Assembly: GCA_034509735.1 (NCBI GenBank)
Contig: JACGWO010000006.1
Span: 34,341,141-34,405,140 of the forward strand
Direction of reading: 5' to 3'
Length of the DNA stretch: 64,000 nucleotides
Origin: Sesamum alatum
Taxonomy: Eukaryota; Streptophyta; Magnoliopsida; Lamiales; Pedaliaceae
Part shown: piece after piece, positions 58,512 to 64,000 of the stretch
Position numbering within the stretch: the first letter of the stretch is position 1
Layout: every line of letters begins with the position of its first letter
Notes under the pieces: model-generated
The model's input: the letters and a program-made list of their open reading frames with translations, nothing else
Database searches by the model: none
Told to the model about the DNA's origin: nothing
Program-made: the position numbers and the translations under genes

Positions 58512-58760
58512 TAAGGCAAAATGTTTTTTTAGCCCCACAAAGGTCATTATCTTTTTTAGTACCACAAGCATGTATTAATGATTTCAGTTTCATAAAATAC
58601 AAATTCAGGTATTTTTAATCCCAAAGAATCATATGCTTTGCACATGTCTATTAACAACTCTTAATTTAAGACTAAAATTACATAAAATCGTGGAACTAGA
58701 AATATCTAAAATTGTGTTTTATAGGACTGAAATCATGAAATGCTTCAGAAAATAAACAAT
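58512..58760. mobile_element. Possible small inverted-repeat element
   Basis: CATGTATTAATGATTTCAGT plus following bases to TCCCA (about 58568-58622) recurs inverted at about 58688-58742. The layout matches the MITEs at 59394 and 61293, but the outer ends and target duplication are not clear. A (TA)n run follows (58763-58785). Confidence 0.4.
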
Positions 58761-59393
58761 ATATATATATATATATATATATTGACCCATTGGTTTCATG
58801 TATTAAGATAGGTTAGAGAGGAAGATGATTGTGGCAAGGGAAGAGATCATTAAATTCATTCCTTTTTAAGTGAAGTTCCTAGGATGAAAAGCGAGTCTTC
58901 TATAAACTCCAATTGGGAATTTCTTTGCATTGTGAAAAGAGATATCATGCTATTTAATTTATCATTAACTGTCTGATTCTTTCCTCAGCCAACCAACAAA
59001 AACGTAGCAAATATGAGTTAAGGAAACCATTTATATATATATGCTCATTAAATAATGCAATGAAAACTACTTGAAAACATCCTTGTACTTATTTCATTAG
59101 CCATACGAGGAAGCAATAATCAAGAAATGGCTAGAAATAACTACCCTTTTCTTTTCTTGTGCTCACTTAAGGTATGTTCATACTGATATACAATCAATAT
59201 GAATTCAATTTTCTATATCTAAATTTTATTGTATTTTCTATTCAGTTTAATATAAGATGTCATCATTTATTTTATTTAAGAACTTTTTTTTTTAATACAT
59301 ATGGCGTTTACTATATGTTAATTGAGATAAAAGATGCAACATGATTTGAAATGAAGTCGAAATCCTTTATTGCAAACTAGTACTGCATTTTTG

Positions 59394-59633
59394 GGAAAAA
59401 ATGCAATTTATGCCCCATTAACACTTTTCGTGAAATTGTTAACAGAAAGTGCACATGCTCCGTTAATTCTGTTTCTTAAGTTAACTGTCCATCCTTAATA
59501 ATTTAATGAAAAAAGTTGATGGGACGTAAATTGCAACTTTTTGGACTAGTGGAACTAAATTTGCTAAGTCGTAAAATAAAGGGACCAAAACCATAAAAGG
59601 GGTAAGTTATGGGACGTAAATTATAATTTTTTC
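59394..59633. mobile_element. 240-bp Mutator-type MITE with 9-bp target duplication
   Basis: Terminal inverted repeats GGAAAAAATGCAATTTATGC and GAAAAAATTATAATTTACGT (reverse complement of the right end). Flanked by GCATTTTTG at 59385-59393 and 59634-59642. A 9-bp duplication is the Mutator hallmark. Confidence 0.75.
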
Positions 59634-59731
59634 GCATTTTTGTATTACACTTTATTTACATACACATAATTATATATAGCATTTATGGATAAAGTGTAAT
59701 ACAAAATAAACCACTTAATTATTTACAATAA

Positions 59732-60515
59732 GGGCATGATTGGTATGAGGGAATGCATTTGGAATGGAATGAACATTCCTAATCTTATTCCAAACACATG
59801 TTTGGTATAATTTAGGAATAGCAATAGCCATTCCTTTGGGAATGCCCATTCCCATAAATATGGGATTAGGCATTCCCCCACTCACCCATGGTTTTAGCTA
59901 TTCCCAATAGTTTGGGAATAGATTTTGTTTTTATATACTGCTAAAATAATTTTTAATAAAATTATAGTTGCGAGATTTATAGTCACAAAATTATATATTA
60001 TTTCAATACATTAAAATAAATGAATATCAATATAAAATATTTAAATATGTGGTTTTTAGAAAATATAAAATGTAAAATATAAAAAAAATTCTTAAATATT
60101 TTATTAAATATAATATAAAATTATTAACATCTTTATAGGCATTTTACCAGATATTACTATAAGCATAAGCATTTACCAAATAATAAGTATTTTTTAAAAA
60201 AATTTAAATATATGAAAACGTCCAACAATATATATATATTATAAATTTATAATTAATTTAATATTTCAAAAATAATATTCCTTATGTCATTAATGAGACG
60301 TAGCTTAGTTGTTTTTTTTATTTTAATTTTTAAGTTTCATTATTAAAAAATATATAAATGAGTAATTTGAAAGTTTTGATTCAATTCTCCTTTTCATTCC
60401 TTTGGTATACCAAACATAGGAATGGTATACCAAAATCATTCCATTCCTACTTTTATTCCATTCCTAATTTCATTCCATTCTCACTCAATTCCATTCCTAT
60501 ATACCAATCATGCCC
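59732..60515. mobile_element. 784-bp PIF/Harbinger (Tourist-like) MITE
   Basis: Ends GGGCATGATTGGTAT / ATACCAATCATGCCC, a perfect 15-bp terminal inverted repeat of the GGGCnTGTTTGG type. Flanked by TAA on both sides (59729-59731, 60516-60518), the usual Harbinger duplication. The ends are rich in ATTCCATTCC-type repeats. No transposase. Confidence 0.8.
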
Positions 60516-60859
60516 TAAGTATTACTTCGAGGTACAAGGTTAACAAAGTATGGTAATAAATCGGCCTTGGTCCATTTCTTCCTACCTCTGAAGGTTTTCC
60601 CCTTTAACCCATGGTTTGACCTGGTCATTTCATCATCACTAGCTACCTTGCTTTGCAAACAAGAATTGACCTTCTTGTTTCATTGGTACTGATCATTTCC
60701 AACTTATCACATTTAATCTCTATTTAGATATACTTTTTTTTAAAGAAAAACTCTATTTAAATATACTAACATGTTATATATGAAATCTTCTTAATTGTGT
60801 AATTTTTTAATATAGTGATTATTTAATATATGTGGTACTAGAATATAAATGGTTCAGAA

Positions 60860-61120
60860 TTCGAATATTACATCCCGCAAGGCAAATAGCATTTTTGTCA
60901 TGTAACTTAAGATTTAAAAAAGTCTTACTTTCATCATTTGACAACTTTCCATTAGTTATTTGACGAAAAAGGCTACGTGCCCTCCAGTTAGAATATGTTA
61001 GAGGACCAGAAGTGAGACGTTTTATACGTGTGAGACCAAAAATGAGAATCTTATAATTAACGGAATCAAAATGTACAGAGCCTAACTTATGGGATGAAAA
61101 AAAAAAACAAAGAAAAAAAA
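60860..61120. mobile_element. Possible MITE, related in layout to 59394-59633
   Basis: CATTTTTGTCATGTAACTTAAG on the left and CTAACTTATGGGATGAAAAA on the right form a weak inverted pair around sequence alternating 'gacaactttcc' and 'gagaccaaaaatgag' phrases. No target duplication identified. Confidence 0.3.
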
Positions 61121-61292
61121 GACATTTGCATGTGATGAACAAAACGTGCTAGAAATATTAATTTTTATACGAAGTGATCATTCAATAATCAATCAGTAAT
61201 TGCGCGCATTTGCTATTTTTTAAGTCCCAAATTAATATAGATACAAAGTCATTTTTTTCATATATATATGAACAATATATCATTAAAGAAAC

Positions 61293-62291
61293 GAGTAAAA
61301 TTTATTTTGGTACCCGAGTTCTGTCATTAATATCAATTTCGTACATGGGTAATTACAAATAACCCAATTAGTACTCGAGTTTTCGTCATTAATGACTTTG
61401 ATACACGAGTAATTACAAGAACTTAATTGGTATCCAAACTTCACCATTAACATCACGTTGGTATCCCATTCAAATTATTTATTATCTTTTTACGTAATGG
61501 TCATTTTACCTTTAGATATTAAAATAATAAACATAACAAAGAAATATTTGCATAAATTTCTATCGATATATTTTGTTTTTATTTTAACCAATTAACTTTT
61601 ATTTCCATAGTTGGTTATCAAGAGTATTATATTTTTATTATTTTGATAATTTCTACTATCATTAATATATATAGAAAACTTATTATTAAATAACTTATGT
61701 TAATACTCAAGTCGTGAAGAATAGAATTTTTCATCGCCAATTATATTAATTTGCATTTAATCGAGAGATATTAAAATCTGATATCAAAACTTAGATATAG
61801 ATCCAAAAGCTGCAATTTGAGATTATAAAATTTCAAAATATAGAATGCAAATCGAACTTTTCTAAGGTTGCAATGCATTTTAGATTTTATTTTTAATATA
61901 ATTATTTACTAAGTAATGTATTATCTTATGATTATTGATAAATAAAGTAAGTAGAAAAAATAAATTAATAAAATATTATTATCAAGTATAATACTCAAAT
62001 GTAAAAAAATAAAAGTTAGATGGTTCAAATAAAGACAAAATATATTGATTAAATTTTATTCACTTTTTTGGTATATCTATCATTTTTTTATTTATTATCG
62101 AAGGGTAAAATGATCATTACATAAAAAAGATTCTATAAAAATAGATAAATAACATGAACTGGGTACCAAAATGATATATATGATAAAACTCGGGTACTAA
62201 TTAAGTCATCTATAATTACTTGTGTACCAAAGTGATGTAAATGGCAAACCTCAGGTACTAATTGAGTCAATTATAAATATGAATTTTACTC
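61293..62291. mobile_element. 999-bp non-autonomous Mutator-type element with 10-bp target duplication
   Basis: Ends GAGTAAAATTTATT and AATGAATTTTACTC-like, with inverted arms of roughly 220 bp (61293-61512 against about 62080-62291). Flanked by TTAAAGAAAC at 61283-61292 and 62292-62301. Each arm holds tandem 60-70 bp subrepeats of the type 'ttggtacccgagttt...attaattacaa'. The AT-rich centre has no coding capacity. Confidence 0.85.
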
Positions 62292-62341
62292 TTAAAGAAA
62301 CATGTTATTATTACTATTATTATTATTTTTTTTATTTTTTT

Positions 62342-62590
62342 TATTTTTTTTTTTTGGTAATGAGCGATGAACTATTAATTTGAAAGTACAATAATATTTC
62401 TAAAGCAACTAACTCCTATTACAGTATTTAGTCAACAGTATAACAACATCTCTAAATCTACCAACACCAACATTAAAGCAACCAAATGAATAATACAAAT
62501 ATCATACACATTAAACAAATCCTATATTCGTTGTACTCGAATCCACAAACTCTTGATTGTGGGACCTCAACCTTATCACTCGAACAAGGG
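62342..62590 (-). mobile_element. tRNA-derived SINE (diverged)
   Basis: T-run at 62342-62355 (A-tail of a minus-strand element). The head at about 62530-62590 reads on the minus strand TTGTTCGAGTGATAAGG and, further on, GGATTCGAGTAC, resembling pol III A and B boxes. The 3' part matches 34439-34540. Confidence 0.5.
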
Positions 62591-62912
62591 ATTATCGGCA
62601 AAGCATGTGTTGTTACGTAGTAAATGATATAGCTGGTACCTCAGTGACAAACAAAAACAGACGGCTAAATTACGCGTTAATGAAAGCCAATTAAGTGAGG
62701 ACTGGACTCTTACTAGTCTTGACCCTGTCTCCTCAGACAACCCTACTTGAAGACGGCCTACTAATTATTAACATTATTACATCAATTTTTTAGATGCATT
62801 TCGGACAAACTGAAGTAATTGTGAATCAATGAAAACAACGTAAGTAGTGCTGGCTTCTTTACTGGTTCCAAATATACATGCCAGTTCATATATCGCAAGC
62901 ACCAGCATTTCA

Positions 62913-63182
62913 GATTTTTTTGTTTTTTTTGAATTGAGAGCGATAAATTTTATTAATCGAAAGTAAAGTGATTACATTCGGTCCTGTCGGTTTTTAATAT
63001 CGAACAAAGACGATTACAAACAATCAAATCAATAATATCACATAAATTAAAACCTAGCTATTACAACAACAAATCATACTTACTATACAGTAGAAATAAC
63101 ATGAACCTACGCAGGGGTTCGAACCCATAACCTATAAGATTATGGGCTCTCAATTTCACCAACTAAGTTAAGCCTCCTCGGT
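62913..63182 (-). mobile_element. tRNA-derived SINE with 9-bp target duplication
   Basis: Minus-strand element of 270 bp. The head starts near ACCGAGGAGGCTTAACTTAG with an A-box-like AACTTAGTTGGTG and a perfect B box GGTTCGAACCC about 40 bp later. The A-rich tail is at 62913-62930. Flanks AGCATTTCA (62904-62912 and 63183-63191) are a target duplication. Confidence 0.8.
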
Positions 63183-63191
63183 AGCATTTCA

Positions 63192-64000
63192 AAGTTATTA
63201 ATATGATTGGATTTGATCTAAACCATGTCGTTTGTACCAGTGCAAGTTCATCACACGATACTAATTAATTCGGCTTAATTACATAATGGGAAAACAAAAT
63301 ATTGTTCGATAAGCCCATAATTGTGTATAAATATTCGTTTCTTAGATAACGATATTATGAAATATTTTTGCGCTTTTTTTTCTCTTTGTAACTTGACACC
63401 TAAAGTTTCTTACACACTCAGTAATATATAATTTGGTTGATTTCGCAAATGAAATATTCGTGTGTATTAGAGTTTTTGAGTGATCAATTGATATAATTCT
63501 TTTTAATTTATATATTGTGAGTTTTTGTAAGTGGTAAGATTGAAACTTCGTAAATAAGATTGTGAGGCTGTGATTTCAAGTCTCGTGAATATGAATGTAC
63601 GTTTATTCTAATAATAGTTTCTTGTTCGTTTATTTCCTTTCAATATACTTTTCATTTGAAATAATTGATGTAATAATTAAGATTTCATATTTTAATATAA
63701 CATATGGTGTAACGAGCTGAATTTAAAATATAAATCTTCTTTAGTGATTTGGTGGATGTCGTACTCTTTTGAATTTGCACGGGTAGATGAAAATAAGGAA
63801 AACCAAATTATTATTGATGGGTATAAATTGAGAGCTTGCAATAAAATCACATTACGAACACATGAAAATCACAAATTAGCTAGCTATAAATTTATTCTTG
63901 TCTCATTTGTCTCGAGCCCATTTTACAATGATACAAAGAGGGGGGGGGGGTTGTACAATCATTATACCCCACAACCATCAATAAGTGGACATAATTTTTT
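63192..64000. other. Intergenic, nothing recognised
   Basis: AT-rich; contains an isolated TATAAATAT (about 63328) without an attached gene and a run of ten G (about 63940). No supported feature. Confidence 0.45.

Noticed and set aside
63113..63180. Possible tRNA gene on the minus strand
   Set aside because: The B box is perfect but there is no cloverleaf with acceptor-stem pairing; the A-tail and target duplication show it is a SINE.

Overview
This is AT-rich plant nuclear DNA, almost certainly from a eudicot. Supporting signs are a SUPERMAN/TAC1-type C2H2 gene with EAR motifs, an Athila-like Ty3/gypsy element primed by tRNA-Asp, Mutator, CACTA, hAT and Harbinger debris, tRNA-derived SINEs, and an endogenous caulimovirid. 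I cannot name the species. Only one gene looks like an intact host gene: the zinc-finger gene at 57166-57732 on the minus strand. Nearly everything else is mobile or viral DNA in various states of decay.

Layout. 1-3.3 kb holds a broken Mutator-like (MULE) transposase gene. It is followed on the opposite strand by a broken GRF-zinc-finger gene (3.6-4.0 kb). 4-8.3 kb is non-coding apart from a CACTA-associated domain remnant (7.5-8.1 kb). 8.3-33.0 kb is the main feature: a head-to-tail array of about 2.9 copies of an 8.3-kb endogenous pararetrovirus (copies A, B and C). It is bounded on both sides by (TAA)n microsatellite DNA, and on the right by a 199-bp near-perfect palindrome. Each unit reads: primer-binding site, movement protein (ORF1), coat protein plus protease/RT/RNase H (ORF2), a small ORF3, a ~500-codon ORF4 of unknown function, a compact promoter, an A-run, and a leader with four copies of a 20-bp motif. 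All copies are interrupted, mostly by single-base indels in homopolymers.

33-42.6 kb and 53-54.3 kb hold seven copies of a composite repeat with a CACTA-like terminus. Two of these copies carry antisense fragments of a pentatricopeptide-repeat (PPR) gene joined to a hAT transposase C-terminus. A 10.4-kb minus-strand Athila-like element (42.56-52.96 kb) sits between copies of this repeat. It is dead by several independent lesions (RT deletion, nonsense codon, RNase H Asp to Asn, integrase Glu to Lys, truncated 3' LTR). The right end (54.5-64 kb) is a patchwork: an 0.88-kb foldback, the zinc-finger gene, and non-autonomous elements, several with clear target-site duplications (MULE types 59394-59633 and 61293-62291, a Harbinger-type MITE 59732-60515, a SINE 62913-63182).

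The strongest lead is the viral array: the (TAA)n target, the junction exactly at the primer-binding site, the palindromic right flank, the dense palindromic promoter and the repeated leader motif. No CRISPR, operon or bacterial-type system is present.
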